This document shows, piece after piece, positions 24,382 to 33,051 of a stretch of 64,000 nt of DNA. The notes beneath the pieces were generated by a model. That model ran no database searches. It was given only the letters and a program-made list of their open reading frames with translations, and had not been told where the DNA came from. Each line of letters starts with the position of its first letter. The stretch's first letter is position 1. Position numbers and translations under genes: made by a program. The stretch is from CAZIKB01 sp964539665 (GTDB lineage Bacteria; Zhuqueibacterota; Zhuqueibacteria; Oceanimicrobiales; Oceanimicrobiaceae), in assembly GCA_964539665.1 (NCBI GenBank), contig CAZIKB010000012.1:1-64000 (forward strand), in the 5' to 3' direction.

Positions 24382-25770
24382 TTAAAATTCTTCACTTTCA
24401 TCAAACTCTTCTTTGGCATACTGTCGCAGTTTATTTCTAAGAGTTCTTACACTTATTGCCAACTGTTTTGCTGCCCAAGTCCTGTTTCCTTTATTTTCTT
24501 TTAAAGCTTGCATGATCAATTGCTTTTCCATTTTTTTGAGGGTCAAACCTGGTGGGAACAAAATCGTATGATTTATTTTTTTTTTACCACATTTATCATC
24601 TTCAAAGTAAAGATGATTTGCATGAATAACATTGTTTTTACACAAAACTACGGCTCGTTCAATCGTATTTTCAAGTTCTCTTACATTCCCAGGCCAATCA
24701 TACTGAAGAAACAGATTCATGACCTCGTCGTCAACTCTCTGTTTTTTACGATTGTTTTCTTTCGAGTATTTTTCAATAAGAAAATTAACCAGGAGCGGGA
24801 TATCTTCTTTTCTTTCTTTTAAAGATGGCAAAGTTATGGGAACCACATTTAAGCGGTAAAATAAATCTTCACGAAAATTTCCGTTTTCTATTTCTTCACG
24901 TAAATCACGATTAGTAGTTGCAATAATTCTAACATTAACCTGCACAGTTTCTGGATTACCCACCTTTTCAAACTCTTTTTCTTGAAGAACTCTTAAAAGT
25001 TTCGCCTGTAAGTTAGGTTTAATTTCACTAATTTCATCTAACAATAACGTGCCACCATCAGCTAATTGAAACCGACCCTTAGTGCTACGTATAGCACCTG
25101 TGAAGGCGCCCTTTTCATGTCCGAATAAATCACTTTCTATCAAGCCTTCCGGAATACCTGCACAATTTGTTTTAATTAATGGACAATCCCGTCTTTTACT
25201 GCAATAATGAATTGCTTTTGCAATAAGTTCTTTGCCAGTTCCGCTGGCCCCTTGTATTAGAACCGTTGCATTGGTGGGCGCTACCATTTCAACGGTTTCA
25301 AATACTTTATGCATCTTTGGGCTGTTCCCGATGATATTTTGGAAACCAAATCGGTTTCTTACTTCTGATCTAAGTAATTCATTCTCTCTTACTAAATTTT
25401 GATACCTGAAAAACTTTTCAACGGTTACTTCAATTTCTTCCAATGAAAAGCCTTTGGTTAAATAGTCATAAGCGCCTACTCGCATAGCCTCGACCGCGCT
25501 TTCAACAGAACTGTTTCCTGTCATCATAATTAAGCCGGCATAGGGTGTTATTTTTTTTGCTTCTTTTAAAATTTCCATACCGTTTAAATCTGGCAAATAT
25601 AAATCCGTAATTATCAGATCAAAATCTTTAGTTTTTATTTTTTCTAACGCTGACTTTCCGCTATTTGCGATACTTATCTGATATTTTTTCTTTTTGAGAG
25701 TTTCATAAAGCATACCACTGATCATAGGTTCATCATCTACAACCAATATTTCTGGTCTCGAGATATCCAT
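24382..25770 (-). CDS. NtrC-family sigma-54-dependent response regulator
   Basis: 462 aa with all three domains. The receiver (EILVVDDEPMISG, phospho-Asp in LIITDLYLPD) covers ~1-120. The AAA+ domain (~140-385) has Walker A GASGTGKE, the sigma-54 contact loop GAFTGA (~219) and Walker B GGTLLLDEI. A Fis-type helix-turn-helix closes the chain at ~420-455 (NRTWAAKQLAISVRTLRNKL). The usual K-P at the receiver end is K-G. It hydrolyses ATP to open sigma-54 promoters. Good sigma-54 elements precede both this gene and fliA, so it may activate both, like FlrC/FleR in flagellar systems. No partner kinase is adjacent. Confidence 0.94.
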   Translation of the reverse strand: MDISRPEILVVDDEPMISGMLYETLKKKKYQISIANSGKSALEKIKTKDFDLIITDLYLPDLNGMEILKEAKKITPYAGLIMMTGNSSVESAVEAMRVGAYDYLTKGFSLEEIEVTVEKFFRYQNLVRENELLRSEVRNRFGFQNIIGNSPKMHKVFETVEMVAPTNATVLIQGASGTGKELIAKAIHYCSKRRDCPLIKTNCAGIPEGLIESDLFGHEKGAFTGAIRSTKGRFQLADGGTLLLDEISEIKPNLQAKLLRVLQEKEFEKVGNPETVQVNVRIIATTNRDLREEIENGNFREDLFYRLNVVPITLPSLKERKEDIPLLVNFLIEKYSKENNRKKQRVDDEVMNLFLQYDWPGNVRELENTIERAVVLCKNNVIHANHLYFEDDKCGKKKINHTILFPPGLTLKKMEKQLIMQALKENKGNRTWAAKQLAISVRTLRNKLRQYAKEEFDESEEF

Positions 25771-25829
25771 ATCTAACTCCTGATTCTAACGTCTTTTATT
25801 TCATACTTTCCCCAAACTTAACATTTTAT

Positions 25830-25844
25830 GCAAGCAGTGTGCCG
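25830..25844 (-). promoter_or_regulatory. Sigma-54 promoter upstream of the NtrC-type regulator
   Basis: Minus strand CGGCAC-ACTGC-TTGC differs from the TGGCAC-N5-TTGC consensus only at the first base. The predicted start is ~48 bp before the ATG. This suggests autoregulation. Confidence 0.65.
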
Positions 25845-26003
25845 AAAAACAAAGGGAACCATAAGTATATTAATATGAGCAACATACGGGTAGAGGTAGA
25901 ACGGATAGAATAATTTATTTTTGAACAATTTCAAGAGGGTTGGTTGAAAAGTGTTCACTTCAGGAAATGAAATTGTATGTAAATTTAGCTACTCTATTAA
26001 AGA

Positions 26004-26777
26004 TTACTTATTTTTCATCACCATATTGTAAATTAAACGTAATCCATCCAGAGTTAAGAACGGCTCAAATTTAGGGGACTTATCCATCTCTTTAAATATC
26101 AATTTGGCTATGCCGCCGGTTGCGATTATTTCAGCATTTTTGCCTAACTTATGTATCACTCTTCGAACAATTCCATTTACTAATTCAACTGTACCGAACA
26201 TTATCCCAGCTTGCATGCTTGATTCTGTATTTTTACCAATTATGTCATTCGGAAATTTCAATTCTACTTTCGGTAATTTTGCCGCATTTTGATGCAAAAT
26301 AAAAGACGAAGATTCTACTCCAGGCGCAATGATTCCACCCAAATATTCACCTTTATCTGATACAACGTCAAATGTTGTGGCAGTTCCATAATCAACAATT
26401 ATTAATGGACCTCCATATTTTTTAAATCCAGCTACTGCATTACAAATGCGATCCGCACCAACAGATTTTGGATCATCATATAGAATTTTTATACCGGTAT
26501 CAAGACATGAACTCACTACGACTGTTGGGATATTTAATTCATCGCCAAATATATGTTCATAAACTGGTGTCTGATCCGGAACAACAGACGAGATAGCGCT
26601 GCCAGTAATATCACTAAGTTGTATGTTCTCACTTTGACATAACATTTTTACCATTATCCAACTTTCATCCACAGTGCGAGTAACTCCGCTTGAAATACGC
26701 CAATGGGCTAATAATTTATTACCAGAAAATACACCTAAAGTAATATGGGTATTGCCAATATCTGTAACTAATAGCAT
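26004..26777 (-). CDS. coaX: Type III pantothenate kinase
   Basis: 257 aa. The P-loop-like DIGNTHITLGVF is at residues 6-17, with GADRICNAVAG near 104-114 and DYGTATTFDVV near 125-135. These are the signatures of CoaX, an ASKHA-fold enzyme using ATP and a monovalent cation for the first step of coenzyme A synthesis. CoaX is not feedback-inhibited by CoA. Its usual neighbour birA is absent; it follows the methylmalonyl-CoA mutase gene by 48 bp, and both handle CoA metabolism, perhaps by chance. Full length. Confidence 0.95.
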   Translation of the reverse strand: MLLVTDIGNTHITLGVFSGNKLLAHWRISSGVTRTVDESWIMVKMLCQSENIQLSDITGSAISSVVPDQTPVYEHIFGDELNIPTVVVSSCLDTGIKILYDDPKSVGADRICNAVAGFKKYGGPLIIVDYGTATTFDVVSDKGEYLGGIIAPGVESSSFILHQNAAKLPKVELKFPNDIIGKNTESSMQAGIMFGTVELVNGIVRRVIHKLGKNAEIIATGGIAKLIFKEMDKSPKFEPFLTLDGLRLIYNMVMKNK

Positions 26778-26825
26778 GTATGATTTTATTCTCCACTAAA
26801 AAGGTTAGATTGAATATATTTCGAT

Positions 26826-28421
26826 TCACTTATCTTTATAGCATCCAAATACATTTCTCAGAGTATCTGAAATCTCTCCTAAAGTAGCATAGGATTCAAC
26901 ACAATCAATTATTTTCGGTATTAAATTTGTGGTCCCCCCTGCTGCTTGTTTTAATTCAGCTAATTTGACTATTATATTTTTGTGGTTTCTATTTTTTTTC
27001 AGTTCATCCAGGTTTTCCATCTGTTTTTTTCTTACAGCAGGGTCCACTTTTAGAATTCTCTGCGCTCTTGTACTATCTTCGATGTAGTCATTCACACCAA
27101 CAACAATTTTCTCTTTTGATTCAATAGCGTTTTGATACTCATAAGCGCATTTGGAAATTTCTACTTGAAAATATTTATTTTCAATTGCTTGAATAGCGCC
27201 GCCAATTTCTTCTATCTTATTTAAATACTCCCAAACTTTCAGCTCTATTGCATGGGTCAAATTTTCCAGAAAATAAGAACCCCCTAAAGGATCTACTGTC
27301 TCGGTCACACCTGATTCATGTGAAATTATTTGTTGGGTTCGCAATGCTATTCTAACGGCATCATCAGATGGTAAGGCCAGCGCCTCATCTTTTGAATTTG
27401 TATGTAATGATTGGGTTCCCCCTAACACAGCCGCGAGAGCCTGGATTGTTACTCGAATGATATTATTGTCAGGCTGTTGTGCCGTTAAAGTAGAGCCTGC
27501 AGTTTGGGTATGGTAGCGCAACATCAAACTTTTTGGATTGGTAGCATGGAATTTATCTTTCATTATCATAGCCCAAATACGACGAGCTGCTCGAAATTTT
27601 GCGATTTCTTCAAAAAAATTATTATGACATGCAAAGAAGAATGAAAGCCGTGCGCCGAATTCATCAACATTTAAACCACGCTGCACTGCCGCTGAAACGT
27701 AAGCGATGGCATTTGCGAACGTAAAAGCCAATTCTTGTACAGCATTGGCGCCTGCTTCACGAATGTGGTAACCGCTTATCGATATTGTATTCCATCGGGG
27801 TAAACTTTCTTTGCAATATTCAAAAATATCAGTAATTAAGCGCATTGATGGCTCGGGAGGATAAATATACGTCGAACGAGCTATGTATTCCTTCAAAATA
27901 TCGTTCTGAATTGTTCCGCTTATTTTTCTTAAATCTGCCCCTTGCTTTTTAGCGACAGCGATGTAAAGCGCTAAGAGAATTGCCGCAGTTGCATTTATAG
28001 TCATAGAGGTGGTAATTTTTTCCAATGGGATATCTTTAAATAGAATTTCCATATCTTTTAAACTGTCTATGGCAACTCCAGATTTTCCTACTTCGCCCTC
28101 CGAGAGTGGATGATCGGAATCATAGCCCATTTGCGTGGGTAAATCAAATGCAACAGATAAGCCAGTTTGGCCATGTTTAAGAAGATACCGAAAACGCCGA
28201 TTCGTCTCCCGGGCAGAAGCAAAGCCGCTATATTGCCGCATGGTCCATAAGCGCGTTCGATACATATCAGGATACAGCCCTCTTGTATAGGGAAACTCGC
28301 CAGGATTTCCCGAGTCAGGCAATGCCTCGCCAGCATCGTTTTCTGAATAAAATGGTTTTAATTCAATGTCTGAATCAGTCTTGAATAATTGTTTGCTTTC
28401 TTTTAATTTATTTGAACTCAT
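26826..28421 (-). CDS. Methylmalonyl-CoA mutase, catalytic (N-terminal) subunit
   Basis: 531 aa. The TIM-barrel domain of acyl-CoA mutases starts with RGLYPDMYRTRLWTMRQYSG, which includes the Tyr that marks methylmalonyl- over isobutyryl-CoA mutases. SVAFDLPTQMGYDSDHP, ISISGYHIREAG and RYHTQTAGSTLTAQQP follow. The ~130-residue C-terminal cobalamin-binding domain is absent, so this is a split mutase needing a separate B12 subunit that is not in the window. With adenosylcobalamin it interconverts methylmalonyl-CoA and succinyl-CoA. A methylmalonyl-CoA epimerase lies at 45.8 kb. Another split acyl-CoA mutase remains possible. Confidence 0.9.
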   Translation of the reverse strand: MSSNKLKESKQLFKTDSDIELKPFYSENDAGEALPDSGNPGEFPYTRGLYPDMYRTRLWTMRQYSGFASARETNRRFRYLLKHGQTGLSVAFDLPTQMGYDSDHPLSEGEVGKSGVAIDSLKDMEILFKDIPLEKITTSMTINATAAILLALYIAVAKKQGADLRKISGTIQNDILKEYIARSTYIYPPEPSMRLITDIFEYCKESLPRWNTISISGYHIREAGANAVQELAFTFANAIAYVSAAVQRGLNVDEFGARLSFFFACHNNFFEEIAKFRAARRIWAMIMKDKFHATNPKSLMLRYHTQTAGSTLTAQQPDNNIIRVTIQALAAVLGGTQSLHTNSKDEALALPSDDAVRIALRTQQIISHESGVTETVDPLGGSYFLENLTHAIELKVWEYLNKIEEIGGAIQAIENKYFQVEISKCAYEYQNAIESKEKIVVGVNDYIEDSTRAQRILKVDPAVRKKQMENLDELKKNRNHKNIIVKLAELKQAAGGTTNLIPKIIDCVESYATLGEISDTLRNVFGCYKDK

Positions 28422-28447
28422 ATTTGAATTATTATTTTGTTATCATA

Positions 28448-29371
28448 TTAATATATTTCATCTAATTTACCATTACTGTACTTTTCTCGTGGATGAAATG
28501 TTTTATGAACCTCTTTTAAATAGGCTCTATCCAAGTGGGTGTATATTTGGGTACTTGAAATATCAACGTGACCTAACATTTCCTGCACTGCACGCAGATC
28601 AGCGCCGCCTTCAATAAGATGTGTCGCGAATGAATGGCGAAAAGTATGTGGCGAAATTATTTTATTGATTCCAGACTGAATAACATAAAAGCGTAAAATC
28701 TTCCAAAAACCCATCCTGGTTAATGGCTTTCCGCGCCAATTTAAAAAAACAAAATCGCCGCTCCCTCCTACCTTGGCTATTGAGGGTCGAACATTTTTTA
28801 AATACAGGTTGGTAAAATAGACTGCCTGTTCACCGATTGGCACAATTCTTTCTTTGTTACCCTTTCCAATAACCCTGATAAATCCATCCGAAAAATAAAG
28901 ATCCGGAATAGATATTGAAATGAGTTCCGAAATCCGGAGTCCGGCCGCGTATAGAAACTCAAGCATTGCTTTGTCACGAATCCCTTTTGGTTCAGAGATC
29001 ACTGGCTGCTTAAGAATTAATTCGATTTCAAATTGATTTAAAGTTTTAGGAAGAGTTCTGGGCTGTTTAGGGAAGCTAATATTTGAAGTTGGATCAGATT
29101 CCAGGTAATTTTCACCTACCAGGAATCTATGAAACATTCTGATAGCGGATAGATTCCGGGCGCTACTTGACGGTGCAAATCCAATATTTCTGAGACTATG
29201 TATCAACGCAATTATATCAGACGGATGGACGCTTTTTAAGTCTGGACATCTTTTATCCTTTAAAAATGTGAGATATCGCTTTAAATCAAGTTGGTAGGAT
29301 AAAATTGTATTATTTGCTGCATTCTTTTCAATACGAAGGAAATTTAAAAACTCAGTAAGATAGTTTTCCAT
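28448..29371 (-). CDS. xerD: Tyrosine recombinase XerD/XerC
   Basis: 307 aa. An N-terminal SAM-like core-binding domain (LTEFLNFLRIEKNAANNTI) precedes the catalytic domain. The catalytic set is visible: Arg in YAAGLRISELI (~148), Lys in GKGNKERIVP, HTFRHSFATHL, GHVDISSTQIYTHLD with the nucleophilic Tyr. It resolves chromosome dimers at dif with its paralogue and FtsK. Size and sequence fit the XerD group better than integrases, and no phage or integron genes are near. It follows the unknown 144-aa gene by 15 bp. Confidence 0.92.
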   Translation of the reverse strand: MENYLTEFLNFLRIEKNAANNTILSYQLDLKRYLTFLKDKRCPDLKSVHPSDIIALIHSLRNIGFAPSSSARNLSAIRMFHRFLVGENYLESDPTSNISFPKQPRTLPKTLNQFEIELILKQPVISEPKGIRDKAMLEFLYAAGLRISELISISIPDLYFSDGFIRVIGKGNKERIVPIGEQAVYFTNLYLKNVRPSIAKVGGSGDFVFLNWRGKPLTRMGFWKILRFYVIQSGINKIISPHTFRHSFATHLIEGGADLRAVQEMLGHVDISSTQIYTHLDRAYLKEVHKTFHPREKYSNGKLDEIY

Positions 29372-29386
29372 TTAATTTGGAAGATT

Positions 29387-29821
29387 TCATTTTGAATCAG
29401 GAAGTAGCCCCTCTGAAAGCGACAGAGCAATTCCAGAAAGCATAACTTCCGGTCCTAATTTGGTAAAATCACCAGAAAGCAGGTTTGAATCTACGTTGGA
29501 GTACAACGAGCAGCCGGCTTCTTTTTCAATGATCAATCCAGAAAGTCGACCCTGGAATTCTCCAATAAATGTAACCTCTCCTAACATTTCACTAACAACA
29601 TAGCCGGTACAGAAGTGCAGTTGGAGGTGTGTGTTATGAGTATAAACACTAATTAAATTTCCTTTTTTCTTGCCAATTGGAATATTAGGGTATATTTCCA
29701 GTGAAAGTTTTCGGCCATCTTCCAGGTTTTCAAGAATGAGCCGGTAGTTGTTACCAGTTAGTTTTGCATTCACGCCTAATGTGTTAGCGATTTTTTCAAT
29801 ATCTTCTTTTTTAAGTTTCAC
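29387..29821 (-). CDS. Hypothetical protein
   Basis: 144 aa from a GTG start with AGGAG 9 bp upstream. I do not recognise a family. It begins with a short charged helix (KLKKEDIEKIANTLG), then alternating short strands (YRLILENLEDGRKLSLEIYP) and a Gly/Ser/Leu-rich end. No signal peptide, membrane helix or metal motif; two Cys only. It sits 15 bp before xerD and is probably co-transcribed with it, downstream of the csp terminator. Function unknown. Confidence 0.7.
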   Translation of the reverse strand: MKLKKEDIEKIANTLGVNAKLTGNNYRLILENLEDGRKLSLEIYPNIPIGKKKGNLISVYTHNTHLQLHFCTGYVVSEMLGEVTFIGEFQGRLSGLIIEKEAGCSLYSNVDSNLLSGDFTKLGPEVMLSGIALSLSEGLLPDSK

Positions 29822-29854
29822 TAAAGATGCTCCTGAATAAAATTCAGAGTATAA

Positions 29855-29882
29855 ACAAAACCCCGACTCAACATATCGGGGC
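29855..29882 (-). terminator. Intrinsic terminator of the cold-shock gene
   Basis: On the minus strand CCCCGA, a 9-base loop, TCGGGG, then TTTTG. The stem pairs 29861-29866 with 29876-29881. It follows the csp stop by ~37 bp and separates it from the unknown gene. Confidence 0.75.
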
Positions 29883-29918
29883 TTGTAATTTTCTCAATTT
29901 GTTTTGCGATTGTTAGAG

Positions 29919-30119
29919 TTAAGTTCTAACCACTTTAGTAGCATGTAATCCCTTTTCACCTGAAATAGATTCAAATTGAACTTCTGCGCCTTCCTGAAGA
30001 GTTTTATAGCCATCCATGTCTATGACTGAAAAATGGACAAAAACATCTTCGCCATTTTCAGTAATAATGAAACCGTAACCTTTGTTGTCGTTGAACCATT
30101 TAACTGTACCTTTATCCAT
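29919..30119 (-). CDS. Cold-shock domain protein (CspA family)
   Basis: 66 aa, one cold-shock domain with RNP1 KGYGFI (~13-18) and RNP2 VFVHF (~27-31). It begins KGTVKWFNDNKG. It binds single-stranded RNA and DNA as an RNA chaperone. A near-perfect promoter and a GGAGGAGAG ribosome-binding site precede it, with a terminator after it, so it is a single-gene, probably highly expressed unit. The leader is only ~40 nt, much shorter than the thermosensing leader of E. coli cspA. Confidence 0.96.
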   Translation of the reverse strand: MDKGTVKWFNDNKGYGFIITENGEDVFVHFSVIDMDGYKTLQEGAEVQFESISGEKGLHATKVVRT

Positions 30120-30163
30120 AACTTATCTCTCCTCCTCAAAATACATGTTAACAAAACTTTTAA

Positions 30164-30192
30164 AATATAACTAATTAATCAATTTATGTCAA
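30164..30192 (-). promoter_or_regulatory. Strong sigma-70 promoter of csp
   Basis: Minus strand TTGACA (30187-30192), 17-bp spacer, TATATT (30164-30169). The -35 is perfect. The predicted transcript starts ~38 nt before the csp ATG. Confidence 0.8.
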
Positions 30193-30264
30193 GAATTTTT
30201 TAAGAAATGGAATTTCCAAATTTATGAATGGATGCATTGCGGAAATATGAATATTAATATGAGT

Positions 30265-30930
30265 TTATTCCATACCCTCCAGAGCAGAAGCTTTTAGTCC
30301 TTTGATAGCCCGGGCAATATCTGGCGCTTTAAAAATTGCCGAGCCCGCAACCAGAACATTCGCACCAGCTCTAACAACCTTTGGTGCCGTTATTAAATCA
30401 ATACCACCATCAACTTCCAGTAAAATAGTGTTGCCTGTCATTTTAATTAGATTTGTAATGCGTTGGATCTTGTCTATAGACTGAGAAATAAAAGATTGCC
30501 CACCAAAACCAGGGTTCACACTCATTGCTAAAATAAGATCAAGATCATTTATCACATTTTCAATTACGTTGATTGGTGTAGCCGGATTCAGGGCTAAACC
30601 AGCTTTTGCCCCCGAATCTTTGATATAGTTCAAGGTTCTATTTAAATGGAAGGTAGCTTCTGCATGTACAGTTATTATATCTGCACCTGCTTCAATAAAT
30701 TGTTTTATATATTGGTCTGGATTCTCAATCATCAAATGTACATCTAAAGGCAGGCCAGCCACTCTTTTAACTGCTTCAACTATGAGTGGACCAAATGTAA
30801 TATTCGGCACAAAATGACCATCCATAACATCTAAATGCAGCCAATTTGCGCCGGCAGTTTCTGCAATATTGATTTGTTCTTTGAGGTTGACGAAATCAGC
30901 AGCCAGTAAAGAGGGGGCAATTTTTATCAT
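30265..30930 (-). CDS. rpe: Ribulose-phosphate 3-epimerase
   Basis: 221 aa TIM barrel. HLDVMDGHFVPNITFGP (~32-48) carries the metal-binding His and Asp, MSVNPGFGGQ (~139-148) the phosphate loop, and LEVDGGI the catalytic Asp. It interconverts ribulose-5-phosphate and xylulose-5-phosphate in the pentose phosphate pathway. It is the last gene of the radA...rsmB-PASTA-rpe operon, 3 bp after the PASTA gene. Confidence 0.96.
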   Translation of the reverse strand: MIKIAPSLLAADFVNLKEQINIAETAGANWLHLDVMDGHFVPNITFGPLIVEAVKRVAGLPLDVHLMIENPDQYIKQFIEAGADIITVHAEATFHLNRTLNYIKDSGAKAGLALNPATPINVIENVINDLDLILAMSVNPGFGGQSFISQSIDKIQRITNLIKMTGNTILLEVDGGIDLITAPKVVRAGANVLVAGSAIFKAPDIARAIKGLKASALEGME

Positions 30931-30933
30931 GTC

Positions 30934-31686
30934 TTATCTAAAATCCGATTTTTTGATTGTACTTACAATTAAATCTAATGTGTCACCATTAGCCACGTTT
31001 AATCCAGCTTTCAATGATTGTTCGATTACTGTATTGGGTAATAAATCATTGTTTAATTGATATCTAATTCTGCCAACTGTTAATCCTGACTTTTGAATTT
31101 CTCTTTTTGCGGTTTCCAATGTTTTACCAAAGACCGAAGGGACTGTGACATTTGCCACAGGTTCGCCTAAACTCACCGTAATTTCAATTACTGTACTTGC
31201 TTTCACGAATGAATTATGTGCAACCGATTGATCCACAACTACCTTAGGCAACTCATTTGGGAGATATTTGTATTCACGTTCACCCAGGCGAAGTCCTATA
31301 CTTTTCAATACTTCTTCGGCATTGTTTTCCGATAAGCCGCGTAAGTTGGGAACCTGAATTTCCCGTTCACCGACACTTATGGTTAAATAAATTCGACGTC
31401 CCTTCTTAACTAACCTGTTCGGTCGGGGATTCTGCTCTACTACGTACCCAAATGGCAAATGGGCGTCATATTTTTCTCCTTGTTTAACAACTTCAAGCTC
31501 CTGCATTTCTAATAAATCTTTTGCAGTTTCAAATCGTTTGGCAATTACATTTGGCACTGCCAGAGCTTCACCATGTTTAGTATACCATGGCAAGATGATA
31601 AAATCAAAAAGAATAAATATTCCTATTAAAACGGCTGCTGTTGCTCCAAATAACAATAATAAACGTTTCGGATTAAATTTAAACAT
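30934..31686 (-). CDS. Membrane-anchored PASTA-domain protein without kinase domain
   Basis: 250 aa. A short basic cytoplasmic tail and one membrane helix (~9-31) precede three PASTA domains. They start near VPNVIAKRFETAKDLL (~43), VPNLRGLSENNAEEVL (~111) and VPSVFGKTLETAKREI (~180), each ending in a hydrophobic I-S-x-G or V-S strand. PASTA domains bind uncrosslinked peptidoglycan stems in PrkC/PknB kinases and in PBP2x. Here there is no kinase or transpeptidase part. It lies between rsmB and rpe, where the PrkC gene lies in Bacillus. Probably a periplasmic wall-sensing or scaffolding protein; role unknown. Confidence 0.88.
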   Translation of the reverse strand: MFKFNPKRLLLLFGATAAVLIGIFILFDFIILPWYTKHGEALAVPNVIAKRFETAKDLLEMQELEVVKQGEKYDAHLPFGYVVEQNPRPNRLVKKGRRIYLTISVGEREIQVPNLRGLSENNAEEVLKSIGLRLGEREYKYLPNELPKVVVDQSVAHNSFVKASTVIEITVSLGEPVANVTVPSVFGKTLETAKREIQKSGLTVGRIRYQLNNDLLPNTVIEQSLKAGLNVANGDTLDLIVSTIKKSDFR

Positions 31687-31698
31687 TTGAATTATCTC

Positions 31699-33051
31699 TC
31701 ATTTAGTTTTCATCAATTTAACTGCAAATACACCATCCATTTCATGTTCTGGAGGAAATGTCACCCAATATCCAGCAGGTGTGATAAAATATTCAGGAAC
31801 ACAATCAGTTTCATTTACTATCTGGAAATTTGAATGATCATTCAAAAACTCTTTTATTACCTCTTCGTTTTCTTCTGGTTCAAGCGTGCATGTGCTATAC
31901 ACTAGTATGCCCCCTTTTTTTAATAGAAGAGCCGCGCTCTCAAGAAGAGTTTTTTGAAGTTTTTTTATTTTGAATATATCATCTAATTTTCGCTGCCAGC
32001 GTAAATCTGTTCGTTTTGATAAAACACCTGTGCCTGAACAGGGAGCGTCTAAAAGTACTTTATCCACTGAAGATAAAAACATTTTTGTACTATCTCCAAC
32101 AATCGGTAGAATTGATCGAATTTTTAATCGATTGATATTTTCTTTTAACAGCGATATGCGTTTAAAATTTCGATCCACAGCGACAACTCTGCCATTATCT
32201 TCTATCAACTCAGCAATGTGGCAAGCCTTACCTCCCGGAGCGGCGCACATATCTAATATCACATCGCCCTTTTCTGGTTCCAAAAGCAAACTGGCTATGG
32301 CTGTACTTTCATCCTGTATTGAAAAAAAACCTTCACAAAAAGCAGATAATTTGGTAATATCCCGAGGCTTTGTTAACTTAATAAAATCGTTAAAAAACTC
32401 AGATGGAGAAGCTTCAACACCAAAAGATTTAAATTCACCCAGAAGGGCTTCTCTTGTGGTTTTTTTTAAGTTAACACGCACTGTGATATCAGGGCGGCGA
32501 TTATTCCAGTCACACAGGCTTTTAGTGCTTTCAAGTCCGTATCGACCAAGCCATCTTTGAACTAACCATTTAGGATGGGAATATCGAACACATAGCCCGG
32601 AAACCGGGTCTTTGTTTATTGCGGGTAATTGAATCGAATTCTCATTTCTTATATAGCTTCGAAGTATACCATTAACTTTATTACCCCAAGCCTTCCCCCC
32701 TTCTTTTTTTGCAATTTCAACTCCTTCAGAAACAGCGGCGTATTTGGGTATCTTATTTAAAAATTTTAATTGGTATAAACTTAACTCTAAAATACTTCTC
32801 AATTTAATCGGACTATTAAAATAGTCGCCTTTAAAATATTTGGCTAATAACCAGTCAAGTTGTCCACGCCAACGGATGGTACCATTGACTAACTCAATCA
32901 GTAAAGACCTGTCTAATTGATTTAAGCTGTTTCGCTGAAATACTTCTGCCACGAGTTCATCTGAATAAATCCCATTTTCAAAAACTCCGGCCAAAATATC
33001 AACAGAAATTTGTCGGACCGAAGCATTATCGCTACTCAAATTTATCACCAA
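31699..33051 (-). CDS. rsmB: 16S rRNA (cytosine-967-C5)-methyltransferase RsmB
   Basis: 450 aa. The N-terminal NusB-like RNA-binding domain spans ~1-140. The SAM-dependent domain has the nucleotide motif DMCAAPGGKACHIAELI (~265), the first Cys in DAPCSGTGVLSKRTDLRW (~331) and the second in VYSTCTLEPEENEEV. It methylates C967 of 16S rRNA. It overlaps fmt by 20 bp, the usual fmt-rsmB order, and is followed 12 bp later by the PASTA gene. Confidence 0.94.
   Translation of the reverse strand: MVINLSSDNASVRQISVDILAGVFENGIYSDELVAEVFQRNSLNQLDRSLLIELVNGTIRWRGQLDWLLAKYFKGDYFNSPIKLRSILELSLYQLKFLNKIPKYAAVSEGVEIAKKEGGKAWGNKVNGILRSYIRNENSIQLPAINKDPVSGLCVRYSHPKWLVQRWLGRYGLESTKSLCDWNNRRPDITVRVNLKKTTREALLGEFKSFGVEASPSEFFNDFIKLTKPRDITKLSAFCEGFFSIQDESTAIASLLLEPEKGDVILDMCAAPGGKACHIAELIEDNGRVVAVDRNFKRISLLKENINRLKIRSILPIVGDSTKMFLSSVDKVLLDAPCSGTGVLSKRTDLRWQRKLDDIFKIKKLQKTLLESAALLLKKGGILVYSTCTLEPEENEEVIKEFLNDHSNFQIVNETDCVPEYFITPAGYWVTFPPEHEMDGVFAVKLMKTK

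Noticed and set aside
28448..29371. xerD as a phage or integron integrase
   Set aside because: Size and motifs fit the chromosomal Xer group, and neighbours are housekeeping genes.
31970..32560. 196-codon open frame antisense to rsmB
   Set aside because: It mirrors the rsmB reading frame, lacks a ribosome-binding site and has no recognisable domain; rsmB is clearly the real gene.
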